Shown piece after piece: positions 21,471 through 30,527 of a stretch of 64,000 nt of DNA. How positions within the stretch are numbered: the first letter of the stretch is position 1; every line of letters begins with the position of its first letter. The notes beneath the pieces are model-generated. The model saw nothing but the letters and a program-made list of their open reading frames with translations, ran no database searches and was not told the origin of the DNA. The stretch lies in contig CAVWWX010000002.1 in assembly GCA_963758845.1 (NCBI GenBank), positions 1,736,001 through 1,800,000 on the forward strand, given 5' to 3'. This DNA is from JBDTSW01 sp963758845. GTDB taxonomy: Bacteria; Actinomycetota; Thermoleophilia; Solirubrobacterales; 70-9. Both the position numbers and the translations under genes were made by a program.

Positions 21471-21735
21471 GGCCCGCGGACCGCTTCCTACCAAGCTGAC
21501 CCCGAGCAGGTCAGCCGCGTGCTCCTGCTCTGCGATGAGTTCGTCGGCAACTACGTGTTCCCGGCGATCAAGGCCAACGCACTGTCCGGCGGCGGCTACC
21601 CGCTGTTCACGGCGCTGGCCCGGCCACTGATCGCGAAGCTCGCCGTCGAGCACGTGCACGTCAGCGGCTGCGACACGATCGCGCATGGTTGCACCGGCAA
21701 GGGCAACGACCAGCTCAGGACGGTGGCGACCAGCG
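21471..21735 (+). pseudogene. argG remnant lacking the ATP-binding loop
   Basis: The text PRTASYQADPEQVSRVLLL followed by FPAIKANALSGGGYPLFTAL, ARPLIAKLAVEHVHVSGCDT and IAHGCTGKGNDQLRTVAT parallels argG at 23.3 kb (PRIASYQADP.., LPAIKANALYGGGYPLFTAL, ARPLIAKLAVEHAQVTGCDT, IAHGCTGKGNDQVRIEAT). About 60 codons containing the SGGLDTS pyrophosphatase loop are missing between VLLL and the Phe-Pro-Ala block, and everything after the GKGNDQ block is lost. It cannot encode an active synthase. It is a partial second copy lying 1.6 kb upstream of argG in the same orientation. Confidence 0.8.
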
Positions 21736-21741
21736 CTGCCA

Positions 21742-22477
21742 TCAATCGCCGCGGTCCGGCCGCGCGGTGCCAGGGCGGCGAAGAAGCACGCAGCTCTCCC
21801 GCCAGCGCAGGCGCGGGACCCGGTAGCGGATCCGTTCCGTAACACCAGGGAGCGGAAACCAGCTGGAGGCCCCGAATTGCACCCAGGAGGCGTGCGAGAG
21901 CAGGCCCCTGTAGTAGCGATCGTCCCTGATTTCGACAGCCACGGCATCCCTGATCTCGAGACGCTCCCCTCGGTCATCGAAGAGCTCGATCAGCTCCGCC
22001 GGGGTTACCCGGAGCCTGTTGTCCATCGGATCCAGCGTCCGGCGGTAGGACTGAGGGGTGGTGGCGAGCAGCCAGCCGCCGTCGGCAACCATCGTGAGAG
22101 CCAGCCGAGCTGCGCCCGGTGGGTCCTCGACGCATGGCAGCAGGCCAGTGCAGATGACGAGGTCGAAGGCGCCGGCCCAGCACGCAGCTCACCGTCGTCG
22201 CGGTCGACGTCGCAGACGAAGTCGACGCCCTCGTCGTGCTTCGCGTCGACGTGCGTGATGTTGGCCCCGCGCTCGCGAAGGGGGGCCATTATCAGCTCGT
22301 CCACATGTGGCTGTTCGATGGTCCAACCGCTTCGTCGACGAACCGAGATCGAGGACGCGCGCGGCCTCCGGCAAGTCGATCCCCGCCAAGGAGCTTCGAA
22401 TCCATCGGGCAACATCGACGAACACCTGGGGCACGTTAGGGCTGGGGCGGCTGCCGCGCAAGTGCGCCGGCGAGCAT
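21742..22477 (-). CDS. Class I SAM-dependent methyltransferase (frameshifted)
   Basis: Reverse-strand methyltransferase. From ATG 22477: MLAGALARQPPQP, then PQVFVDVARWIRSSLAGIDL, the SAM-binding strand ARVLDLGSS, HVDELIMAPLRERGANITHV with DAKHDEGVDFVCDVDRD (the acidic end of strand 2 and the strand 4 Asp region), then LVICTGLLPCVEDP-like text, TMVADGGWLLATTPQSYRRT and a C-terminal half ending VLLRRPGTARPDRGD at 21742. Around three indels. About 245 residues corrected. A truncated relative lies at 8865-9115. Located beside the polysaccharide cluster, it may methylate a sugar, but the substrate is unknown. Confidence 0.75.
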
Positions 22478-22496
22478 CTGAAAGAATTCCGCCGCC

Positions 22497-23317
22497 GTGG
22501 CGTCCAACAGCCATCAGTTGCGGGCGCGTGCAGCCGCTCTCCTCGGAACCTTCCGGTTGATGTCCGACTGGCCTAGTCGGGGCCGCCTGCTGCGCATGAA
22601 ACTCCAGCCTCGACACCCTGGGCACGCCGCCGAAGTCGCCGTGCCGCTGCGAATCAAGGCTCTCGGCGGTCGCGAGCTCCGGGTGCGTCCGAAGTCGACC
22701 GACGTGGGGACGATCTCCGCGACTACGTCCTCGGGGAGCACCTTCCACCGTCGTGCCCTGGGGCCGATACCCGCGGCAGATCTGCGAGCTGGGAAGCAAC
22801 ATCGGCACGGGCCTGGCCGGGCTGGCGGTGAGGTACCCGCACGCGACCGTGGTCGGCGTCGAGCCCGACCCCGACAACGCCACCATCGCACGCGCCAACG
22901 TCGCTGCGTTCGGAGGCCGCGTGACGCTTGTCGAGGCCGCGATCTGGGACCGCCCGCAACCGCTCGCGGTCGAGGGTGCGCTTCCGTCCGGATACACGGT
23001 ACGGGCCGCTCGCGAGGACGAGCGATCCGTCGCCGGCGTGACCTTGGACAGTCTGCTCGGATGAGCGCCTGCCGAAGGGCCCAATCGACTACCTCTGTTC
23101 AACCTTGAGGGTGCCGAGGGGCGCGTTCTGAAAGCGGGCGGGCGCTGGGCGCAACGGACGAGGGCCGTCCGGCTGGAGCTTCACCCGGAGGACGGGTTCG
23201 ATGCGGAGCAGTCCCGTGGAGCTGCTGCGGGCACTTGGGTTCCGCGCCTGGGCCGAGCCGGAGCCTTGGGGGGGCTGGGGATTCGGCTGCCGCCCGCCGC
23301 AGGGTCCCAACGGGTAG
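22497..23317 (+). CDS. FkbM-family methyltransferase (frameshifted)
   Basis: SAM-dependent methyltransferase, family often acting on glycan hydroxyls. Readable blocks: LRIKALGGRELRVRPKSTDV near 22650, ICELGSNIGTGLAGLAVRYP (SAM loop), VVGVEPDPDNATIARANVAA, VTLVEAAIWDRPQPLAV and, in a further frame, IDYLLFNLEGAEGRVLKAG, which is the FkbM hallmark (IDxLKIDVEGxE) with Asn-Leu in place of Asp-Val, and a C-terminus GFGCRPPQGPNG at TAG 23315-23317. Start GTG 22497 is provisional, 20 bases from the divergent methyltransferase start. Three indels. It ends 17 bases before argG. Confidence 0.78.
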
Positions 23318-23333
23318 CTCGCACCCTGGCGGC

Positions 23334-24616
23334 ATGGAAGACTCCGGCCCCTGACCGACGAGGCCCCGCGCATCGCCTCCTACCAGGCCGACCCCGGCGC
23401 AGGTCGAACGGCGTGCTCCTGCTCTACTCCGGGGGCCTTGACACCTCGGTGATGCTGCACTGGATCCAGGCGAATTACGAGGCCGAGGTCGTGACGCTCA
23501 CCGTCGACCTCGGCCAGCCGGGCGAGGACTGGGACGCCGTCGTCGCGAAGGCGAAGAGCTCGGCGCGGTGGACACGATCGTCGCCGACGCCGCGCGAGGA
23601 GTTCGCCCGCGAGTACGTGCTGCCGGCGATCAAGGCCAACGCGCTCTACGGTGGCGGCTACCCGCTGTTCACGGCGCTCGCCCGGCCGCTGATCGCGAAG
23701 CTCGCCGTCGAGCACGCGCAGGTCACCGGCTGCGACACGATCGCCCACGGCTGCACCGGCAAGGGCAACGACCAGGTGCGGATCGAGGCGACCGTCGCGA
23801 CGCTCGACCCGGACCTGCGGATCATCGCCCCGGTGCGCGACTGGACGATGGGGCGCGAGGAGGAGCTGGCCTACGCCCGCGAGCACGGCATCCCGCTGAA
23901 GGGCGGGACCGAGGTCAGCCCGTACTCGATCGACGACAACCTCTGGGGCCGCAGCTCCGAGGGCCGCGAGATCGAGGACCTCGAGGCGCCGCCGCCGGAC
24001 GACGTCTTCCAGCTCGTCACCCCGCCCGAGCGGGCGCCCGACGAGGCGCAGGACGTCGAGGTCGGCTTCGAGGCGGGGATCCCGGTGTCGCTCGACGGCG
24101 AGCGCGTCGAGCCGGTCGAGCTGATCGAGCGGGCGGCCGAGATCGGGGCCCGCCACGGCGCCGGGATCATCGACCACGTCGAGGATCGGATCGTCGGCCT
24201 CAAGGTCCGCGACCTCTACGAGGTGCCGGCGGCCGCGATCCTGATGACGGCGCACGCCGAGCTCGAGAAGCTGGTCTCGACGATCCACCAGAACGAGTTC
24301 AAGCACACGCTCGACCGCAAGTGGGCCTACCTCGCTACGCCGGGCTCTGGATCGAGCCGCTCCGAGCCGACCTCGACGCCTACATGGACTCGGCCAACGA
24401 ACGGGTCACGGGCGAGCGTGACCATCCAGCCTGTTCAAGGGCAACGTGACGCCGGTGGCCCGGACCTCGCCATACGCCCTGTACGACCGCACGCTGGCCG
24501 GCTTCTCCGAGAGCGGCGGCCGGTTCTCGCAGGCGGCAAGCCCCGGCTTCATCGAGCTGTTCACGCTCCAGAGCCGGCTGGCCCACCGCGTGCGTCAGCG
24601 CGATCCGGACGGGTAG
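23334..24616 (+). CDS. argG: Argininosuccinate synthase (frameshifted)
   Basis: ATP-dependent ligation of citrulline and aspartate in the penultimate arginine step. From ATG 23334 (MEDSGP, then PLTDEAPRIASYQADP after an indel), the ATP pyrophosphatase loop VLLLYSGGLDTSVMLHWI, then ALYGGGYPLFTALARPLIAK, GCDTIAHGCTGKGNDQVRIE, GREEELAYAREHGIPLKGGT, SPYSIDDNLWGRSSEG and a C-terminus LFTLQSRLAHRVRQRDPDG ending at TAG 24614-24616. Indels near 23345, 23400, 23562, 24335 and 24430. Length about 427 residues, slightly long because of a C-terminal extension seen in actinobacteria. A partial copy lies at 21471. Confidence 0.93.
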
Positions 24617-24626
24617 GGTGAACGGA

Positions 24627-24779
24627 ATGAGCTCTCTGTATGAGCTGATCGGCCGCACGGTCGTCCGCCTCGCTTGGTGGCGCTTCTCGAAGCAGATCAA
24701 GATCGCGGGCGCCATCGGCCTGGTTGGGGTGGGGGTCGTCGGCTGGCTGGCCGCCACGCGCGAGCCACCCGAGGGCTAG
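24627..24779 (+). CDS. Small single-helix membrane protein
   Basis: A 50-residue frame starts at ATG 24627, ten bases after argG, and reads MSSLYELIGRTVVRLAWWRF, then IAGAIGLVGVGVVGWLAATR and EPPEG. One C-terminal hydrophobic helix and a basic/aromatic amphipathic N-terminus. The short spacing to argG and clean codon use support a real gene. Small proteins beginning with a YELIGRxVV segment occur next to other genes in actinobacteria, but I cannot assign a function. Confidence 0.65.
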   Translation: MSSLYELIGRTVVRLAWWRFSKQIKIAGAIGLVGVGVVGWLAATREPPEG

Positions 24780-24883
24780 GCGGTCCGGAGGCGCGCAAGA
24801 TCCCTTGCAGCGGCCCGCGTTATGGAAACCTCCTGAGCGTGTGACGAGCGTGTCGTGAGCGTTCGCTAGGATTCCGCGCACAT

Positions 24884-25035
24884 GACCCGCTTAGTTCCCC
24901 GGGGTTGCCGGGGAAGCGGGGGAACCGCTGGGAGCCGGGCACGCTCTTTCCTCGACTCCCATGGGGCGAATCGCCGCGAGCGCGGTGTAGGGCCATTCCT
25001 TCGGCCCGAGCCCGTCAGCTAACCCCGTAGGCGAT
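24884..25035 (+). promoter_or_regulatory. ydaO/yuaA-type cyclic di-AMP riboswitch
   Basis: The leader contains the conserved blocks of the ydaO aptamer in order: cccgcttagttcccc, ggttgccggggaagcggggg followed by aaccgctggg, the block atggggcgaatcgccgc, tagggccattccttcggccc and the highly conserved end gagcccgtcagctaacccc then gtaggcg. A possible -10 element taggat (24867-24872) sits just upstream. The aptamer ends about nine bases before ATG 25044. In actinobacteria this element commonly controls resuscitation-promoting and wall-hydrolase genes, as here; c-di-AMP binding usually turns expression off. Confidence 0.92.
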
Positions 25036-25043
25036 CGAAGGAA

Positions 25044-26111
25044 ATGGAGACCGGAACCGACACGCCCCGCGCCACCGGCAGCCGTCCGGCAGGCGAAGCG
25101 ACCCGCAGCCTGCGCTGGGCGGCGGCAGCCGGCGCGCTCGCGGTCGCCGGGCTGATCGCGCTCGGCACCACGCAGGAGGCGAAGGCGCAGTCGGTCGGAG
25201 AGCTCCAGGGCCGGATCGACGCGGCGGAGAGCGAGGCCTCGGACCTCGCCGCCAGCATCGACTCCGGCAACGCCCAGATCGCCGCGGCCCAGGGGCGCGC
25301 GCAGGCCGCCGCCTCCGAGGAGGCCGAGCTGGCCACCGTCCTCGCCGCGGGCGAGGAGCGCGAGGCCGAGCTGACCGCGGAGGTCGACGACCGCCCGCGA
25401 GCGACTTGAGGCTGCCCGGGCCAAGCTCGAGCGCGCGCTCGCGGCCCTGTCGGACCGCCTCGTCGCGATCTACAAGGGCCAGACCATCGACGAGGCCCAG
25501 CTTCTCCTGGACTCCCAGGGCTACGAGGACCTCGCCACACGGGCGCTGATGCTGCGCCGAATCCAGGAGGCCGACCAGGAGCTCGCCGCCCGGGTGCGCG
25601 AGCTGCGGGCCGCGGTCGCGGCCAGGCTCGACGAGGTCGCCGAGGCCCGCGCCGCCCAGGCGGCCCACAACGACGAGGTCGACGCAGCCCGGGCACAGAT
25701 CGGCGACCGTGCGCGCTCAGGCCGAGGCGCAGGCCGGCCAGCTCGCCGGCGCTCCGCGACGAGCAGGCCGCCGCCCTCGGCGGACTGCAGTCGCAGATCT
25801 CGGGCTGGAGCGACCAGGTTCAGGACGCCCGCGCCGCCGCGGCCGCCGAACAGGCCGCGGCCGCCGCGCAGCCGATCGGCACCGGCGAATGGGCGATCCC
25901 GGCGGGCATCGTCATGTGCGAGTCCGGTGGCGACTACGGGGCGGTCAACCCCTCCTCGGGCGCGGGCGGCGCCTACCAGATCCTTCCCTCGACCTGGGCG
26001 CTCTACGGCGGCCAGGGCCTCCCCCAGAACGCCTCTCCGGCCGAGCAGGACCGGATCGCGGCGCTGATCTGGGCCGACTCGGGCGGCGGCGCCTGGGTCT
26101 GCGCCGGCTGA
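25044..26111 (+). CDS. Secreted coiled-coil protein with Rpf-like transglycosylase domain (frameshifted)
   Basis: Peptidoglycan-acting exported protein. The N-terminus has a basic stretch and one hydrophobic signal helix (AAAAGALAVAGLIALGTTQE). A long Ala/Glu/Arg-rich coiled coil follows (ELQGRIDAAESEASDLAASI, RIQEADQELAARVRELRAAV). The C-terminal 75 residues are a transglycosylase/Rpf-like domain: CESGGDYGAVNPSSGAGG with the catalytic Glu right after Cys, AYQILPSTWALYGG and PAEQDRIAALIWADSGGGAW. Indels near 25390, 25710 and 25760. About 356 residues. The c-di-AMP riboswitch directly upstream implies second-messenger control of wall remodelling or resuscitation. Confidence 0.9.
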
Positions 26112-26139
26112 CGCGCCAGACCCCCGACAACGCTCTGGA

Positions 26140-27429
26140 TTAGTGCGAGGCGACCACCTGGTCGCCCGACGGCGGCGGCGGCGGATCGTCCGGCTCCGGG
26201 CTGCCGTTCGCAGCGGCGACGGCGCCCTTCCAGTCTGCGTTCCGTAGCGACAGCACCGCCGCGGCGAGCACGATCAGGACGCCGGCCCCGGCGACGATGA
26301 AGGACGCCCTGGGGTCCAGGATCTCGGCGACGACGCCACCGATCACGAAGCCGACGCCCGGCATGGCCGACGCGATCGCCTCGAGCATCGCCACAACGCG
26401 CGCCTGGTAGGTGGACGACGGTGACCGCCTGGACCGAGGTCATCAGGGCGACCCACTGGACCCCGTTGCCGATGCCGCCGATCGTCGCTGCGGTGCAGGC
26501 CACCAGACAGCCCGGGCGCGACGCCCATGCCCAGGTACGCGACCCCGATGGCCATCGTCGAGGACGCGAGGAGGGCAGGCACTGTGGCCCGCGCCAGGCC
26601 GGCGAAGGCGAGGCTGCCCAAGCACCATTCCCACGCCCCAGCTGGCCAGCAGCGCGCCGTAGCCGGCGTCACCGGCGTCCAGCGTCTCCTTCGCGAACAC
26701 CACCTCGATCGGCAGGACCACGGCGAAGAAGACGAAGGCGAGCGCCTGAGCGCCAAACAGGCGTCGCAGCAGCGCGCTCTCCCTGACGTAGGCCAGCCCG
26801 CTTCGCAGGCGCGCCAGGACCCCGTCGACCTCCGGGTCGGCCCGGGGGAGCCCACGAGCGGTCAACAGCAGCGCCGAGACGGCGAGGAACGAGGCCGCGT
26901 CGGCGAAGCAGCGCCACCTGGACGCTCGCCCCGGCCACCACCAGGCCCGGCGAGTGCGGGGCCCAGCGCGGCGCCGGCCGTGAAGCAGATGTTGAGCACG
27001 GCGTTCCCCTCCCGCAGGAGCCCGGCCGGCTTCAGCGCCCCGGCGGCCGCGGCCCGGGTGAGGGCCCTGGCCGCCGAGGCGAGCGAGCCGTCGATCGCGG
27101 CGAGGGCGAGCACCGCTGCCAGCAGGAACTCGTTCGCCAGCAGGGCCAGGGCGCCGAAGACCGCCGCCTCGGCCGCGTAGAGGATCGCCAGGGAGGTGCG
27201 GGCCGGCAGGTGCTCGATGCGAGCCACCAGCGGCGGGCCTGCGAGCGCAGGCAGGAAGTGGATCGCCACGAACAGCGAGGCGGTGGCGATCGGGCTGCCG
27301 GTCTGGTCGAAGACGAGGATCGCCAGGGCGATCTCGCCCGAGCCAGTTGCCCAGCTCGTTGACCAGGTTCGCCGTCGCGAGCTGGGGAAACGCCGGGATC
27401 CGGAGGGGGCGGAGGAGGGAGGAGCGCAT
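26140..27429 (-). CDS. MFS transporter (frameshifted)
   Basis: Major facilitator protein of the drug/siderophore-exporter type. Starts MRSSLLRPLRIPAFPQLATA at 27429 and continues NLVNELGNWLGEIALAILVF, a typical DHA3-type first helix, then FLPALAGPPLVARIEHLPAR, SLAILYAAEAAVFGALALLA, ALTRAAAAGALKPAGLLREG, LNICFTAGAALGPALAG and, near the end, MAMLEAIASAMPGVGFVIGG with FIVAGAGVLIVLAAAVLSLR. Around ten helices are readable and the total is about 430 residues after four or five frame corrections. The C-terminal tail is Pro-rich. Substrate unknown. Divergent from a region with an inverted repeat at 27470-27535. Confidence 0.82.
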
Positions 27430-27469
27430 CGGGCTTGGCGAACTTACTCACGCACGCGGAGGGCACTTG

Positions 27470-27535
27470 CAACTTGGTGGTCTTGGGGCCAAATTACCTA
27501 GTTTCAACTACGTTCTTGCAAGTTTGCCCAAGTTG
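27470..27535. promoter_or_regulatory. Inverted repeat caacttgg / ccaagttg in an AT-richer spacer
   Basis: CAACTTGG at 27470-27477 is matched exactly by CCAAGTTG at 27528-27535. In between, ttgcaagtttgcccaag repeats the same core and tttcaactac carries another half-site. The block is clearly lower in GC than the flanks and lies 40-105 bases upstream of the MFS gene start. It is a candidate operator; the nearby MerR-type genes are possible binders, but this is inference. Confidence 0.45.
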
Positions 27536-27582
27536 TGCTTAGATCCGGATGTCTTCGTGCCCACGAACAACAGGAGGACCTG

Positions 27583-27603
27583 ATGGGCTTTCGCCGCGGT
27601 TAG
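27583..27603 (+). other. Six-codon ORF behind a strong ribosome-binding site
   Basis: A perfect AGGAGG (27572-27577) is followed by ATG 27583 and only MGFRRG before TAG 27601. Beyond the stop, the frame continues with plausible protein text (LWPAFSAVWISGLGLAAYLR). It could be a leader peptide, or a small membrane-protein gene with a miscalled stop. The 27430-27690 region otherwise holds no recognisable gene. Confidence 0.3.
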
Positions 27604-27690
27604 CAACTAGGCACAACGGATAACAGCAAGAGCGCGGGGACCACCTCGCTGTGGCCTGCGTTCAGTGCTGTCTGGATTTCGGGTCTTGGC

Positions 27691-29098
27691 CTAGCCGCGT
27701 ATCTGCGCCGATGCGCTCCGGCTGGCGCTGTCGCCGTTGCTCACGTAATCGTGGATGCGGCGGTCGAGTGCGAGCTCGCGCTCGAAGTCGGCGTCCTCGC
27801 CGTGGCGATAGGCCACGTCCTTGTCGGCGAGCACCTTGATGAAGATGTCCACGTACGCGGCCGTCGAGCTGGGTGCCGGAGATCCGGCGGAGCTCGGCGA
27901 TCGCGTCGTAGGAGCTGATCGGCGTGCGGTAGGAGTCGCGCGCCGTCATCACGTCGTAGGTGTCGGCGACCGAGATGATCCGCGCCAGGTGCGGGATCTC
28001 CTCGCCCTCGAGCCCGCGCGGGTACCCGAGGCCGTCCAGGCGCTCGTGGTGGGCGAGGATGATCTCGCCGACCGGGCGATAGCCGTCGATCTGCGACACG
28101 ATCCGGGCGCCCTCCTCGGGGTGCTTGCGGATCTGCTCCCAGTCGGCGTCAGTCAGCTCGGCGTTCCCCTTGAGGATCCGGTCCGGGAGGACGAACTTGC
28201 CGATGTCGTGGAGCAGCGCGGCCGTGTGGACCAGGTCCTGCTCCTCCTCGGTGAGGTCGGCGGCCAGCGGCGATCTCGCGCGAGTAGCGCGCGACCGCGG
28301 CGCTGTGGCGCGCGGTCATGCGATCCCGCAGGTCGAGCGTACGCAGCAGCGCGCTCAGCAGGGCGACCTGGAAGCCGGCGAGTTGCTTGGCGCGGAGCTC
28401 AAGCTCGTCGGCGCGTTCCTGCGAGACCAGGAGCGCCCCGATCAGGTACTGGAAGATCAGCATCACCGCGGCGAAAAGCACCAGGGTCACGAGCCCGAGC
28501 TCGAGGTAGGCGGCCGCGAAGCCGACTCCGAGAGCGGCCGACGCGAGCTCGGAGGGAAGGACCGGGCCCAGCATGCGGACGGAGCTTGGTGCTGAGTCGG
28601 CTGCCCTCGACGTAGGCGGAGTAGCTGGCGATCAGGAGCGAGTTGAAGGCCAGGGCGAGCACGAAGAGCCGCGAGGACGAGGAGATAGAAGGTGGGCTCG
28701 CCCGTGGCGACGTCGCCTGCCTGGACGCTCTCGTGGAAGACGATGCCAGCGATCAGCGGGAACCAGGCGTAGGTGACGAGGTTGATCAGAAGGTCGGTTC
28801 TGCGATAGCGCTGGGTCAGCCACCCGACCGCGATGGTCGTCACGCCGATAAACGCGGCCGGGGTTCCGCCCAGGAACACGGCCGCGACCACGATCGCCAG
28901 GAAGCTCCCGGAGATCTTCACGCGGCTCGAGGCGCTCTGAACCGCGCGCACGTCGCTGACGAGCGACAGGGCCAGCAGCGCGCCCATCAGCGCGAGGTCC
29001 CAGTCGCCGTTTTCGATCTGCAGCACGGCGACACCCGCCGCGAGTGCGAGCGCGCACAGCTCCAGCACGACGACCCTGCGACTTGGCCGGCCTGGCAT
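27691..29098 (-). CDS. Membrane HD-GYP domain protein (putative c-di-GMP phosphodiesterase, frameshifted)
   Basis: Starts at ATG 29098 after an AGGAGG site (MPGRPSRRVVVLELCALALA). The N-terminal 220 residues hold six or more hydrophobic helices (SFLAIVVAAVFLGGTPAAFI, LINLVTYAWFPLIAGIVF, LVTLVLFAAVMLIFQYLIGA), a MASE-like sensor. The C-terminal HD-GYP domain has RMTARHSAAVARYSREIA, the HD metal motif HTAALLHDIGKFVLPDRIL, HPEEGARIVSQIDGYRPVGE and the GYP motif HHERLDGLGYPRGLEGEEIP, then YDVMTARDSYRTPI. Indels near 27865, 28270, 28575 and 28665; ends DYVSNGDSASRSASAQIRG. The catalytic set looks intact, so c-di-GMP hydrolysis is plausible. Confidence 0.88.
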
Positions 29099-29135
29099 CG
29101 AGATCCTCCTGCTAAGTACGGGCGGGTTGCCTGCC

Positions 29136-29369
29136 CTAGCCGCCGATCATGCTTGCGCCACGGCCCAGCCGGGGCACGCCGACACGGCCGGGCTCACGCA
29201 TCGACTGCATGAACTCGTCGAGGTCCTGGATGGCGAAGCGGCGCTGGCCGCCCGGAGTCCGGTAAACGGGGACCAGCCCGTCGTTGGACCACTTCCGGAG
29301 GGACGCTGCGCTGACGCCGAGATAGGCGGCCGCGCGGCCCACGTTGAGCAGTCTGGCTTCTTCTTGCAT
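29136..29369 (-). CDS. Small MerR/excisionase-type HTH protein
   Basis: A 77-residue protein with an N-terminal winged HTH: LLNVGRAAAYLGVSAASLRK, WSNDGLVPVYRTPGGQRRF, IQDLDEFMQSM, followed by a short basic tail. The LGVSxxxLRxW..G.xP..RT.GGxRRF pattern is the HTH_17/MerR fold used by small DNA-binding proteins. Unbroken frame. It lies between the HD-GYP gene and a larger MerR-type gene on the same strand, so the three may be co-regulated. Targets unknown. Confidence 0.85.
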   Translation of the reverse strand: MQEEARLLNVGRAAAYLGVSAASLRKWSNDGLVPVYRTPGGQRRFAIQDLDEFMQSMREPGRVGVPRLGRGASMIGG

Positions 29370-29591
29370 GTACTCACTTCCCAGTAAGAGATCCCGCCGA
29401 AAGCGGCGACAAAGTTGACAAGGGCTGTGAGCGGGTTATCGGCAGAACCCGGTATGTGGCAAGGACATGGGCCCGGATTGGACGGAAGTGCGTAGCTTCT
29501 TGGTTCCGAACCTGCGCAAGGCCTGCGGCGCGGAAGGCGGTCGTGCAGGCCGCCAGGCGCGAGCGAGTCGGCGAGCGTCGCGTCTTGGAGG

Positions 29592-30422
29592 CTAGGCGGC
29601 GCGCGTGAGCGCGCCGAGGAGCGCGTCGGTCGCCCGGCCGGGGCTCGTGCCCAGGCTGGGCAGCCCGCCGCGCCCGGACACGAGCCGGGCCGAGCGGTAG
29701 CTGAAGAGGCGGGTATCGTCGCCGTTGCTGAGCACGCTGCGGAGGTGGGTGCCCAGCACGTCCAGCCGAGCCTCGGTGCCACAGATCACGGCCGCCCGCG
29801 GGTCCAGGGCGCGCAGGGCTCGCGTGAAGCGCTGTTCGGCCAGGTCGGCTGACAGAAGCAGCACGCGGAGCCCGGCCCGGCGCAGGAACAGCTCGAGCGC
29901 CTGGGTCTGGACGACCTCGGGGCCGACGCTCGCGCCCGAGTCGAGGAGGAGGATGCCCTCGGCGCGACTGGCCGGCGGGGCAAGGCGCCGAGCCGAGTGC
30001 AGCCAGCCGACGGCCCAGCGGCTCGCGTGCTCCAGCTCGGCCTCGGCACCGGGGCGCTCGGCCGCCTGGTCGAGGGCGGGAAGGAGGACCTGCTCGACCG
30101 TGCGCTCGACCGAACGGACTGCCAGGCTCTCCTCGAGCTCACGATCGGCGGCGGCCTCGTCGAGGCGATCGAGCGCGGCGAGCAGGCGCACCGGCGAGGA
30201 CGGCCCGCGACCGCGGCGCTTCGCCACGTCGACGGCCGAGGAGATGTTTCCCGTCTCGCGCAGGGCGTCGCGGAGCGCCTCGATCTCGTCGAGGCTGTAC
30301 TGGCGGTGGTTCCCGGGGGTCCGCTCCGGGCTCGGGTAGCCCAGGCGGCGCTCCCACGTGCGCAGGGTGGAGGGGCTGACGCCGAGAAGCTCGGCGGCGG
30401 CGGCGGTTCTGATCCCGGACAA
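29592..30422 (-). CDS. MerR-type regulator with B12-binding-like domain (CarH/LitR-like)
   Basis: The N-terminal HTH reads IRTAAAAELLGVSPSTLRTW then ERRLGYPSPERTPGNHRQYS, followed by a helical cap region (EQVLLPALDQAAER, AELEHASRWAVGWLHSARRL, with the E-x2-H of the family) and a Rossmann-like domain (GILLLDSGASVGPEVVQTQA, LELFLRRAGLRVLLLSADLA, ALDPRAAVICGTEARLDV). The order matches light-dependent adenosylcobalamin repressors, but the usual D-x-H-x-x-G cobalt ligand appears as DSGASVG, without His. It may have lost base-on B12 binding. TTG 30422 is taken as start; TTG 30506 is an alternative. Frame intact. Confidence 0.8.
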   Translation of the reverse strand: MSGIRTAAAAELLGVSPSTLRTWERRLGYPSPERTPGNHRQYSLDEIEALRDALRETGNISSAVDVAKRRGRGPSSPVRLLAALDRLDEAAADRELEESLAVRSVERTVEQVLLPALDQAAERPGAEAELEHASRWAVGWLHSARRLAPPASRAEGILLLDSGASVGPEVVQTQALELFLRRAGLRVLLLSADLAEQRFTRALRALDPRAAVICGTEARLDVLGTHLRSVLSNGDDTRLFSYRSARLVSGRGGLPSLGTSPGRATDALLGALTRAA

Positions 30423-30527
30423 GCTGGTTCTCGCTTCGTGGCTACGACCGCGCAGGTTCTGCGCAGCCTTCCGGGAGGTTGTCGCATTTCCGAGCGCCTT
30501 TGGCAAGTGTTGCGAATGAAATTGCAG

